Assembly: GCA_023248955.1 (NCBI GenBank)
Contig: JAHFDP010000013.1
Location: forward strand, 1 to 39,344
Direction of reading: 5' to 3'
DNA from: Deltaproteobacteria bacterium
Lineage (GTDB): Bacteria > Myxococcota > Myxococcia > Myxococcales > JAHFDP01
Length of the DNA stretch: 39,344 nt
The translations under genes were made by a program, and so were the position numbers. How positions within the stretch are numbered: position 1 is the first letter of the stretch; each line of letters begins with the position of its first letter. Below the pieces are notes generated by a model that had not been told where the DNA came from, ran no database searches, and saw only the letters and a program-made list of their open reading frames with translations. Below, in pieces: positions 6,187-14,221 of the stretch.

Positions 6187-9100
6187 TCAGTGTGTCGTAA
6201 ACGTGATGGAACCCGTTCCTCCACCGCCCCAACCAGTACCTCCCGCCGCGCTCCGCGTGGTGGTGTCGCTGCTTCCAACGAGGCTTGTGTAGTAAATCGC
6301 GATTCGCCCACCGCCACCGCCGACGTGGGTGTTTCCACCCTTGGCCCGGAAGGTCCCGCTGCCACCAAGCGGCCCTGTCGTGATGTAGAGCGAACCGCCA
6401 GAGCCCGATCCTGAGTAGCCGCCGCTCTCTCCTCCGTTCGCTGAGATCGTGCCGTTTAGCGTCAGCGTGCCGGTTGTGATGAGACGAATGGCGCCACCGC
6501 CGTTGGGGCCGGTCTCGCCTGCGGCACCACCGCCGGCTGAGCCCAGGTTGGTCGGTGCCGTTGCGAGGGAAGCGTCATAGGTCGCCGCCGCTGTGCCAGC
6601 TCCGTTCGCTCCTAGTCCGCCGTAGCTTCCGCCCGGGCCGTCGTAGCCGCCGCCGCGGCCCGGGCCACCGCCAGGACCGTTGCCGGTGCCGCCGCCGCCA
6701 ACGCCCGTGTATCCCTGTCCGTCGGCTGAGATTGTCGAGGTTGAGTCGATGTTGACGTTTCCAGTTGCGTTGATGGTTCCGCCTAGGCCCTGCCAAGTTC
6801 CGCTGACAAGTGCGGAGTTGTTGATGCTCTGCACAAGCAGCGTCGATGAGTTGGTGACATCGAGCGTGGTGCAATTGAGCGTCGTTTGGCCGCCGATGGT
6901 GAGAGTCGCGCCCGTCACTCCGGAAGGACCAACTGTGACGGCGTTCAGGTTGACCGTTGTACTGGCTGGATACGCGAACGCCTTATAAACATAGAGCTTG
7001 TTGTTGGCGACCGAGTTATCGAAGAAGGCGATGGTTCCGTCGGAAGCGGACTGTCCACCTTTGGCGGTCGAGGTCGCGAAGCCAGAAAAGCTGCTGTTGG
7101 TCGTGTAATACACTGCCACGCGCCCGCCGCCGCCGCTGCCGTTCGCATTGGACATTCCGGTGCGGTTGCCGCCGTTGGCCGTGAAAGTTCCCGCGCCGGT
7201 GAGCGTGCCGGTTGTTACATAGACGGAGCCGCCCGATCCGCCGCCGTTGTAGTTGCCGGAAGGATCGCCGTCAGCGGAGATGGTCCCGTTGAGCGTCAGC
7301 GTTCCAGTCACCGTCAAATTTATCGCGCCGCCTCCACTTCCACCGATATCGCTGGTCGCGCCACCTCCCGCGGAGCCGAGGTTGGTTGGCGCGCTCGCGA
7401 GCGTGAGATCGTAGGTCCCGCCAGGTGTGGTCGTCTGCGTGCCGCCTCCGCCGCCATACCCGCCGCCGGGGCCGTCGTAGGAGCCGCCGCGCCCGCTGCC
7501 TCCGCCGGGACCATTTCCCGTTCCGCCTCCGACGCCCGTGTAGCCCTGGTAATTGGCGGAGATCTTCGAACCGGAGTTCACCGTCGTGTTCACCGCCGTG
7601 AGCGTGACACCACTCCCCTGCCAGGTGCCGCTGACCAGCGCCGAGTTGTTGATGCTTTGCAAAGTCATCGTTGAGTTTTGCGTGACGGTAATCGTTCCGC
7701 TGCAGGTGACGGTGCTGCCCCCGCCGATCGTCAGCGTTGCGCCCGTCGCGCCAGTTGCGCCGACATCGATGTTCTTGAGGCTGAGCGTCTGCGAGGACGG
7801 GTAGGCGAACGCTTTGTAGACGTAGAGGCTGTTCGCGCCGCTGCCCGCCGAATTGTCGAAGAAGGCAATGGTTCCGTTGGACGCAGCTTGTCCGCCTTTT
7901 GCGGTCGAGGTTGTGAAACCGGAAAAGCTGCTGTTGGTCGTGTAATACACTGCTACCCGCCCGCCGCCGCCGCTGCCATTTGCATCGGACTGCCCGACGC
8001 GGTCGCCGCCATTGGCGGTAAAGCTTCCGGAGCCCGTGAGCGTACCGGTCGTCACGTAGAGCGAACCGCCCGAACCGCCGCCGTTGTAGCCGCCGCCCGG
8101 ATCTCCATTGGCGCTGATGGTTCCGTTTAGTGTCAGGGTCCCCGTCACTGTCAGTGTGATCGCGCCGCCTCCGTTGCCGCCCGCATTGCCGGTTGCGCCA
8201 CCGCCCGCCGATCCAAGGTTGGTTGGCGCGGTCGAGAGCGCGAGATCGTAAGTGCCGCCGGGAGTGCTGCTCTGGGTGCCACCTCCACCGCCATACCCAC
8301 CGCCGGGGCCGTCGTAGGATCCGCCGCGACCAGCACCACCACCGGGGCCGTTTCCAGTGCCGCCTCCGCCGACGCCCGTGTAGCCCTGGTAGTCGGCATT
8401 GATGCTCGACCCTGCGTTCACAGTGACATTGTTGGCGTTGATGGTGCTGCCCGTACCCACCCATGCACTGCTGACTTGGGCTGAGTTGTTGATGCTCTGG
8501 ACTACTACGTTGGAGTTACCCGTAACGGTAAGTGTTCCCTGCACAGTGATCGTGATGCCGCCCGCGACGGTGAGCGTGGAGGCGCTGTTCACGGTGACGT
8601 TGTTGTAGGTTGCGTTCGATGACCAGCTGGTGTTGCCACTCACCGTCTGGTCGGAGCCGAGGATCTGGAACGTCTTCGCGCCGCTGGTGCCGCCGCCGGG
8701 TGTGGGGTTGAACACCGTCACGCTCACATTCGAGGCCGTGGCCAAATCGCCGCTGGTGATGGCGGCGGTTAGCTGGGTCCCGCTGACATAGGTGGTGGTT
8801 CTCGCGCTGCCTCCCCACTTCACGCTCGAGGTGGAGACGAAGCTGGTGCCATTCACCGTGAGGGTCAACGCACCTGCACCTGCGCTCGCCGACGTTGGGC
8901 TGATGCTGCTGGTGGACGGGACGGGGTTGGTGGCGCTGTTCACCGTGAAGGTTTGTCCGCCGCTGGTGCCGCCGCCGGGCGCCGGTGTGGTGACGGTGAC
9001 GCTGGTGGTCCCGACCGAGGTGATGTCGCCGGAGAGAATCGAGGCGGTGAGCTGCGTCGGGCTCATGTACGTCGTGGTGCGCGCCGCGCCGCCCCAATTC

Positions 9101-10134
9101 ACCGTGGAAGCCGCGAAGAAGTTGGTGCCATTCACCGTGAGGGTGAAGCCGGATCCATTTTGGGTCGCCGAGGTAGGACTGATGCTGGAGGTGGTGGGCG
9201 CCGCGTAGACCTCGGTGATGAAGACGTTGGCCGAGATATTGCGTGTCGTATCTTTAATGTAGTCAGCGGGATGCGACGTATAGACGCCGCGCGAAACCCA
9301 GCCGCCCGGACGGTAGCGCTTGGCGTACCACCAGGTGACGCCGCCGCTCGAATCGTTGGCGCTGGTCACGGTCACGTAGGCGGAGAGCGTTCCCGCGACA
9401 TCTGGTTTGAGTGTGACCGCATACATCGTTCCCATCGTGAGCGGCGTGCCAGGGGTAATCGGAATCAAGACCTTGGTCTTCACGTTCAGCGAAGGAATCG
9501 CCGTCAGCGCGTCCACCGTGCCCGAGGCATAGGCATTCGAAGCGCCTTGATCGTCGATGCCGCCCGCGCCGGTGAGGCTGTGGATTTCGGCCTTGATGTT
9601 TTGTCCGGAGCCGCCGCCGGTGCGAACCATGTCGACCGCCACGAACGTCACCATGCCCTGCGCGGCGCCGCCGGTGGGTGCGAGCGCCTGGAACGTTTGG
9701 CCGACCTTCTTCGTGGCGCGTGTGTTGTCCTGGATGGGGAATCCGTTGCCGGCCGAGAGTCCGCTGCCACCGTAGTTGGAGAGGCCGTTGACGCCTTTGG
9801 AAATGGTGACGGTGGCGGTTCCGGTGGCGTTGCCCGCGCCGGTGTCAGTGACGGTAACCGTATCGGTGGCGCCAGCTTGGCCGGGAGCGCCAGCGGTGTA
9901 GACGCCGGCGTTGGTAATGCTGCCCGACGCGCCGCCTTGCAACGCCCATGTGTAGGGCCCGGTACCGGCGGGGGTGAAGGTCTGGGTTTGTCCCTGCGCC
10001 AAGGTGACGTTGGCCGGAGAGAGGGTAGGGGCGACCGCTGAGCTAGCGTGGCCGAGATGAGTCTGTTGGAAATCGGTCGACGGACCACATCCGGCGCAGC
10101 AAAGAGCGACGGTCCAAAGTGCGAATGGGCGCAT
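6187..10134 (-). CDS. Large glycine-rich surface lipoprotein with IPT/TIG domains and three tandem units
   Basis: 1315 residues. MRPFALWTVALCCAGC is a lipoprotein signal with the acylated Cys at 16. An Ig-like region near residues 36-110 is followed by an anchor-like domain (to about 310) and two IPT/TIG domains, each marked by SISPTSA and a GGAxxTTxYxS-type segment. The last ~820 residues are three tandem units of about 280 residues (about 840 bp: conserved motif at 8371, 7531 and 6700), each with YTGVGGG, long Gly runs, TLTLNGTISA and GGRVAVYYT. The fold may be a beta-helix. A role as secreted adhesin or matrix protein is inferred only from architecture. GGAG precedes the ATG by 7 bp. Confidence 0.85.
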   Translation of the reverse strand: MRPFALWTVALCCAGCGPSTDFQQTHLGHASSAVAPTLSPANVTLAQGQTQTFTPAGTGPYTWALQGGASGSITNAGVYTAGAPGQAGATDTVTVTDTGAGNATGTATVTISKGVNGLSNYGGSGLSAGNGFPIQDNTRATKKVGQTFQALAPTGGAAQGMVTFVAVDMVRTGGGSGQNIKAEIHSLTGAGGIDDQGASNAYASGTVDALTAIPSLNVKTKVLIPITPGTPLTMGTMYAVTLKPDVAGTLSAYVTVTSANDSSGGVTWWYAKRYRPGGWVSRGVYTSHPADYIKDTTRNISANVFITEVYAAPTTSSISPTSATQNGSGFTLTVNGTNFFAASTVNWGGAARTTTYMSPTQLTASILSGDITSVGTTSVTVTTPAPGGGTSGGQTFTVNSATNPVPSTSSISPTSASAGAGALTLTVNGTSFVSTSSVKWGGSARTTTYVSGTQLTAAITSGDLATASNVSVTVFNPTPGGGTSGAKTFQILGSDQTVSGNTSWSSNATYNNVTVNSASTLTVAGGITITVQGTLTVTGNSNVVVQSINNSAQVSSAWVGTGSTINANNVTVNAGSSINADYQGYTGVGGGGTGNGPGGGAGRGGSYDGPGGGYGGGGGTQSSTPGGTYDLALSTAPTNLGSAGGGATGNAGGNGGGAITLTVTGTLTLNGTISANGDPGGGYNGGGSGGSLYVTTGTLTGSGSFTANGGDRVGQSDANGSGGGGRVAVYYTTNSSFSGFTTSTAKGGQAASNGTIAFFDNSAGSGANSLYVYKAFAYPSSQTLSLKNIDVGATGATGATLTIGGGSTVTCSGTITVTQNSTMTLQSINNSALVSGTWQGSGVTLTAVNTTVNSGSKISANYQGYTGVGGGTGNGPGGGSGRGGSYDGPGGGYGGGGGTQTTTPGGTYDLTLASAPTNLGSAGGGATSDIGGSGGGAINLTVTGTLTLNGTISADGDPSGNYNGGGSGGSVYVTTGTLTGAGTFTANGGNRTGMSNANGSGGGGRVAVYYTTNSSFSGFATSTAKGGQSASDGTIAFFDNSVANNKLYVYKAFAYPASTTVNLNAVTVGPSGVTGATLTIGGQTTLNCTTLDVTNSSTLLVQSINNSALVSGTWQGLGGTINATGNVNIDSTSTISADGQGYTGVGGGGTGNGPGGGPGRGGGYDGPGGSYGGLGANGAGTAAATYDASLATAPTNLGSAGGGAAGETGPNGGGAIRLITTGTLTLNGTISANGGESGGYSGSGSGGSLYITTGPLGGSGTFRAKGGNTHVGGGGGRIAIYYTSLVGSSDTTTRSAAGGTGWGGGGTGSITFTTH
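6190..8550 (-). repeat. Three ~840-bp tandem coding repeats
   Basis: The anchor sequence ACGCCCGTGTAGCCCTGG (plus strand) starts at 8372 and 7532, with a close variant at 6701, giving spacings of 840 and 831 bp. The first two units are closer to each other than to the third, which also lacks part of the GxNANGSGGGGR region. Boundaries are approximate. Confidence 0.8.
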
Positions 10135-10138
10135 GAGC

Positions 10139-10187
10139 GATCTCCGATCGATCGATCGATTATGCGCCTTGATTGTCGAATATCCAA
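10139..10187 (-). promoter_or_regulatory. Promoter and GATC tetranucleotide tract before the lipoprotein gene
   Basis: Minus-strand TTGGAT (10182-10187) and CATAAT (10159-10164) are separated by 17 bp, a good sigma-70-type spacing. Between the predicted start of transcription and the RBS lies GATCGATCGATCGAT (10146-10160), plus one more GATC at 10139. The tract is short (under four units) but sits in the 5' leader. Confidence 0.55.
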
Positions 10188-10194
10188 CAGCGGA

Positions 10195-10893
10195 CTACGT
10201 TCGTGTCCCGAAAATCGCGGTGCCGACGCGGACCAGCGTGGCGCCTTCCTCGATGGCTGATCCAAAATCACCGCTCATCCCCATCGACAGATCGCGGAGT
10301 TGGTGCAGACTTGCCAGCGCTCGCAGCGCGCGAAAATGGGGACGCGGATCGCCCGTGGCGGGCGGAATGGTCATGAGGCCCGCAACCTCGAGATGCGGGA
10401 AAGCACGAAGCTCGGCGAGCAGCGGCGCGAGCGATTCGGACAGGACGCCGGCTTTGCTCGCTTCGCGCGCGACGTTGACCTGCACCAAAACGCGCTGGAC
10501 CAGCCGGGTCCCCTGTGGCCCCGGCACGGCTCGCGCATCCACGCCTAAATGTTGGCCAGATTCCCGCGCGGCCGCGCGCCGATCCAACTCCTTCGCGACC
10601 TTGACGTTGTCGACGGTGTGTACGAGCGAAACGGCGCTGGCGACGTACTTCGCCTTGTTGGCTTGCAACGACCCGATGAGGTGCCAGCGCAGATCCACGA
10701 GGTCGGCCAGTGCCGCTGCTTTGCCGCGCCATTCCTGAACGTAGTTTTCGCCGAAGTCGCGTTGTCCCGCGGCATAAGCGGCGCGAATGGCCGACGCTGG
10801 TTGCAACTTCGAGACGGCGATCAGCGTGACGTGTTGCGGAATGCGCGCGCGCAGCGCAAGGAGACGTTCCGCAATGGCCGCGTCGGTGGTCAC
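10195..10893 (-). CDS. yggS: YggS/PROSC-family pyridoxal phosphate homeostasis protein
   Basis: 232 residues of the alanine racemase N-terminal fold. It binds pyridoxal 5'-phosphate and buffers its cellular pool; no catalytic activity is established for the family. The PLP lysine lies in LIAVSKLQP, and FGENYVQE, HLIGSLQANKAKYV and MGMSGDFGSAI are the conserved family blocks. GTG 10893 overlaps the stop of the upstream gene by 4 bp (GTGA) and aligns with the usual N-terminus; ATG 10920 is a possible longer start. It forms an operon with the aspartate-semialdehyde dehydrogenase gene. Confidence 0.92.
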   Translation of the reverse strand: MTTDAAIAERLLALRARIPQHVTLIAVSKLQPASAIRAAYAAGQRDFGENYVQEWRGKAAALADLVDLRWHLIGSLQANKAKYVASAVSLVHTVDNVKVAKELDRRAAARESGQHLGVDARAVPGPQGTRLVQRVLVQVNVAREASKAGVLSESLAPLLAELRAFPHLEVAGLMTIPPATGDPRPHFRALRALASLHQLRDLSMGMSGDFGSAIEEGATLVRVGTAIFGTRT

Positions 10894-11966
10894 GTGAGGT
10901 GACCATGTTTGAGCAGCCATTCCGCCGTCAGAATCGCGCCCTTGGCCGCACCCATCTTGGTGTTGTGGGAGACCAGCACATACTTGAGCCCGTTGGGCAG
11001 CGCGCTGTCAGCACGGAGTCGCCCCACCACCGTGCTCATGCCGTCTTCGGTGTCGCGATCGAGCCGCGGCTGCGGGCGATCGGCTTCGTCGCGCACCGTG
11101 ATGAGATGCCGGGGTGCACTGGGGAGGCCCTCGAGGCCGTCGCCGCGATAAGCGCGCAGCACTTCGGCGGCTTGTGTCGGACTTGACTTTTTCGCAAGTT
11201 GAACAAACACCGATTCGGTGTGTCCCTCGAGCACGGGGACGCGCATGCAGGTGCAGGAGATGGCCATGGGCGCGGGATCGATGGCCTCGCCGCGGAGCGT
11301 GCCGAGAATCTTGTGCGTCTCGCGCTCTACTTTTTCCTCCTCGCCGCGAATGAAGGGGACGACGTTGTCGAGGATGTCCAGCGCGATCACGCCTGGCGAT
11401 CGTCCCGCGCCGGAGACCGCTTGCAAGCTGGTCATGAAGACGCGTTCCACGCCGAAGGCCGCGTGCAGCGGCTTCAACGTCATGGCCAACCCGACGGTGG
11501 TGCAGTTGGCCCCCGGAGTGATGAAGCCGCGGAATCCGCGCTGGCGCCGCTGGATCGCGAGGAGGCCCGCGTGGCCGAGGTTCACGCCAGGAAGAAAAAT
11601 CGGAACGTCGGGCTCGTAGCGAAAAGCGCTGGCGGTGGAGATGACCGGGATGTCGCGCGCGAATTTTGGCTCGAGCGTTTTCGCCGGCTCGGACTCCACG
11701 GCGGAGAAAACGAGATCGAGACCGTTGGCCGACATCTTGGCTGCATCTTCCACGACGAGGCCGGCGTGCGCTTCGTCGAGCGGCTCTTTGCAGTACCAGT
11801 GCCCGCCGATGGCCTCGGCGTACGTCTTGCCGGCGCTGCGCTCGCTGGCCGCGACTTTGGCCACTGCGAACTGCGGGTGCGCGGTGAGCGAAGCCAGGAA
11901 TTGCTGCCCGGCGAGACCGGTCGCACCAAGAATGCCGACTTGCTTTTTTGTCAAGTTAGGCTCCAT
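10890..11966 (-). CDS. asd: Aspartate-semialdehyde dehydrogenase
   Basis: 358 residues. It reduces aspartyl phosphate to aspartate semialdehyde with NADPH, the branch point to lysine, diaminopimelate, threonine and methionine. The nucleotide motif VGILGATGLAGQQF is at the N-terminus, the catalytic Cys is in TPGANCTTVGL, and the His/substrate region is RVPVLEGHTESVFVQL. The sequence is closer to the archaeal/fungal-type branch (length, CMRVPVLEGH block) than to the E. coli type; that placement is from memory. It lies divergently from the cyclase gene at 12014 with a 47-bp gap that must hold both promoters. Confidence 0.93.
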   Translation of the reverse strand: MEPNLTKKQVGILGATGLAGQQFLASLTAHPQFAVAKVAASERSAGKTYAEAIGGHWYCKEPLDEAHAGLVVEDAAKMSANGLDLVFSAVESEPAKTLEPKFARDIPVISTASAFRYEPDVPIFLPGVNLGHAGLLAIQRRQRGFRGFITPGANCTTVGLAMTLKPLHAAFGVERVFMTSLQAVSGAGRSPGVIALDILDNVVPFIRGEEEKVERETHKILGTLRGEAIDPAPMAISCTCMRVPVLEGHTESVFVQLAKKSSPTQAAEVLRAYRGDGLEGLPSAPRHLITVRDEADRPQPRLDRDTEDGMSTVVGRLRADSALPNGLKYVLVSHNTKMGAAKGAILTAEWLLKHGHLT

Positions 11967-12013
11967 CGGTTTCGGTTCTGAAGATAGCGCAGGACGATGG
12001 TACCCTTAGTATC

Positions 12014-13057
12014 GTGATCAGTCGTGCAGCTGAAATAAAGCGGACCGTCGATGAGCTGACGATCCTCAACGACATCGGCAAGACGTTGACTTCGTCGTTG
12101 GAAATCTCGCAGGTGATGACCAACATCTTCGAGAAGGTCAGCGAGCTTTTGCGGCCGCGCAACTGGTCTCTGCTCCTCTACGACGAGGAGAAACGGGATC
12201 TCGCGTTTACGCACGCGGTGGGTGCGGGCGCCGATCGGTTGGTGGGCATGCACCTTCCGCCGCATGAGGGAATCGCCGGGTGGGTCTTCACGAAAATGGA
12301 GCCGCTGGCGGTGCCCGATGTGCGCGCCGATCCGCGGTTCGCCGCGCGCTTCGACGCCATCAGCTCGTTTCACACGCGCAGCATTTTGGCCGCGCCGTTG
12401 GCGTCGAAGGGGCGCTGCCTCGGCGTGGTGGAGCTGGTCTACGGCGCGCGCGACAAGTCGTTTCAGGCGCGCGATTTGCGCACGCTAGCCGCGGTGGCCG
12501 ACTTCGCGGCGATTGCGCTCGACAACGCGCGAAACTACGCCCGCGTGCAGGAGATCACCACCATCGACGATCACACCGGGCTCTTCAATGCGCGGCATCT
12601 CGCGGCCACGTTGGCCAAGGAAGTCGATCGCGCCACCCGCTTTGGACACCCGGTGAGCCTGGTGTTCATGGATCTGGATCGCTTCAAAGCGATCAACGAC
12701 ACCCACGGTCATCAGCGCGGATCGAGCACGTTGCGCGAAGTGGGGCGGCTGCTTGCGGCGCAGGTGCGATCGGTCGACGTGGCCACGCGTTACGGTGGAG
12801 ACGAATTCGCCATCGTGCTGCCGGAGACGGGCAAGGATCAGGCGGTGGAGATGGCGGAAAAAATGCGTGAGGAGATTTCCAAAGTCCGCTTTCTGGCCAC
12901 GGAAGGCCTGGCGTTGCGCGTGACGGCGAGCTTCGGCGTGGCCTGTTTCCCCGATGACACGGCGAGCGCGGATGATCTTTTGCAGCAAGCAGACAGAGCG
13001 ATGTACCTAGCCAAAGCCGCTGGACGAAACGGTGTGAAAGCCGCCGAGCGGAAGTAG
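12014..13057 (+). CDS. GAF-GGDEF diguanylate cyclase
   Basis: 347 residues. A GAF sensor domain covers about 20-165 (EGIAGWVF, FHTRSILAAPL), and a GGDEF domain covers about 180-340. The active site is an intact GGDEF in RYGGDEF, and an RSVD inhibitory I-site lies five residues before it, so product feedback is expected. It should make cyclic di-GMP from two GTP in response to an unknown GAF ligand. GTG 12014 has no clear Shine-Dalgarno; no better in-frame start exists before the GAF domain. The next gene, a glycosyltransferase, starts 4 bp after its stop, linking c-di-GMP with cell-surface sugar synthesis. Confidence 0.92.
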   Translation: MISRAAEIKRTVDELTILNDIGKTLTSSLEISQVMTNIFEKVSELLRPRNWSLLLYDEEKRDLAFTHAVGAGADRLVGMHLPPHEGIAGWVFTKMEPLAVPDVRADPRFAARFDAISSFHTRSILAAPLASKGRCLGVVELVYGARDKSFQARDLRTLAAVADFAAIALDNARNYARVQEITTIDDHTGLFNARHLAATLAKEVDRATRFGHPVSLVFMDLDRFKAINDTHGHQRGSSTLREVGRLLAAQVRSVDVATRYGGDEFAIVLPETGKDQAVEMAEKMREEISKVRFLATEGLALRVTASFGVACFPDDTASADDLLQQADRAMYLAKAAGRNGVKAAERK

Positions 13058-13061
13058 CGCG

Positions 13062-14120
13062 ATGGATTTTCGCACGCTCTCGGGTTCTCGCGCGCCGCTG
13101 GCCGATCGCCTCCGCGCAGCGCACGTGCGGTCGATTCTCCTCGTGGAAACCGCGTGGCTTGGCGATGTGGTCTTTGTGTCCGTTTTGGCGCAAGCGTTGG
13201 CGGCTGGTTTCCCAAACGCGCGCGTGACGCTCCTCTGCGCGCCGCGTGGCCGGGATGTGGGCGCCTGCATGCCCGGTGTTTCGGAAGTCATCGTTTACGA
13301 CAAACACGGAGCGGACGAAGGGCCAGCCGCGTTCACGCGCCTCCTTCGCCATTTGCGCGCGCGGCGATTCGATCTGTCGGTCTCGCCGCACCGCTCGGCG
13401 CGGACCGCGCTGCTCTCGCGTTTGGTGGGCGCGCCGCTTCGGCTTGGTTACGCCACGCCGCCCGGCGCGCTCTGCTTTACCGACACGGTTCCCGATCGCG
13501 GTGGCCGTTTCGCGGAGCGCGATCTCACGCTGGCGCGCGCTTTGGGAATCGAGAAGGCGTTCACCCCGCGGCTCGACGTGAACGCGGTTGGACGTGCCTC
13601 GGCGACGCGCGCGTTGGCGCAGCATGGTGTTCGGGAAGACGCGCGCCTGGTGGGGCTGGTGATTGGCAGCGAGCGCGCGACAAAACGTTGGCCCGCGGAG
13701 CACTTCGGATCGCTGGCGGCTTCCTTGCTGGCGCGCGGATTGACGCCGCTGCTGCTCGGCAGCCCCGAGGAGCGCGTGCTCGGGCAGCTGGTGCGACAAA
13801 TTGCGCCGAATACAATCGATATCGTTGGTAATACGGTGCTGGAAACGCTCGGCTTGCTGGAGCGCTGCGAACTGGTCGTCGGCGGCGATACCGGGCTCGT
13901 GCACGCCGCGCGAGCGCTAGGCCGCCCGACGGTGCCGCTGTTTGGTCCGACCGATCCGGCCGCGCATCTTTTTGGTGAACGCGATCGCCCGCAGTGGCTG
14001 ACGCTTCCCTGTGCGCCGTGCAGCAAGAGCGGGCCGCGGCGTTGTCCGCTCGGGCATCACAAGTGTTTGCGTGAGCTCAAAGTGGCGAAGGTGTTGGCTG
14101 CCGCCGTGGAATTGGTCTAA
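13062..14120 (+). CDS. GT9 heptosyltransferase-like protein (lipopolysaccharide core)
   Basis: 352 residues of glycosyltransferase family 9 (WaaC/WaaF/WaaQ type). Marks are the N-terminal ILLVETAWLGDVVFVS, GSERATKRWPAEHF in the middle, and the nucleotide-sugar end VVGGDTGLVHAARALGRPTV. The C-terminal Cys-rich LPCAPCSKSG resembles WaaF members. The probable role is transfer of heptose, or a related sugar, from an ADP-linked donor to the LPS core on the inner face of the membrane. It is coupled to the upstream cyclase (4-bp gap). The last codons run into the first palindrome of the operator array at 14112. Confidence 0.88.
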   Translation: MDFRTLSGSRAPLADRLRAAHVRSILLVETAWLGDVVFVSVLAQALAAGFPNARVTLLCAPRGRDVGACMPGVSEVIVYDKHGADEGPAAFTRLLRHLRARRFDLSVSPHRSARTALLSRLVGAPLRLGYATPPGALCFTDTVPDRGGRFAERDLTLARALGIEKAFTPRLDVNAVGRASATRALAQHGVREDARLVGLVIGSERATKRWPAEHFGSLAASLLARGLTPLLLGSPEERVLGQLVRQIAPNTIDIVGNTVLETLGLLERCELVVGGDTGLVHAARALGRPTVPLFGPTDPAAHLFGERDRPQWLTLPCAPCSKSGPRRCPLGHHKCLRELKVAKVLAAAVELV

Positions 14121-14221
14121 GCCAATCTACGAAACAGACGAAATTGGTCGCGACCAAAATAAGGACATTCGTATCTTGGTCTTGACCAATTTACGATTAC
14201 ACATAAAATGGTCAGGTGCCT
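14112..14221 (+). promoter_or_regulatory. Four-site 32-bp-phased palindrome array over the ATPase promoter
   Basis: TTGGTCTAAGCCAA (14112), TTGGTCGCGACCAA (14144, perfect dyad) and TTGGTCTTGACCAA (14176) start exactly 32 bp apart. A half-site ATGGTC begins at 14208, again 32 bp on. A promoter with -35 TTGACC (14182-14187), a 16-bp spacer and -10 TAAAAT (14204-14209) puts the transcription start on or next to the GTG at 14216. Site three covers the -35 and the half-site covers the start, so a bound repressor would block it. The three-turn spacing implies binding on one face of the helix. Confidence 0.75.

Noticed and set aside
5263-6414. 383-residue frame opposite the aldehyde dehydrogenase gene
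   Set aside because: Antisense frame in GC-rich coding DNA; no family motif and the opposite strand has a clear enzyme.
8953-10041. Long open frame on the plus strand opposite the lipoprotein gene
   Set aside because: It mirrors the repeat-rich minus-strand gene; its protein is low-complexity Arg/Gly/Ala with no motif, as expected from antisense GC-rich codons.
14112-14221. CRISPR-like mini-array
   Set aside because: Repeats are only 14 bp and palindromic, with 18-bp spacers over a promoter; no cas genes. Operators are a better explanation.
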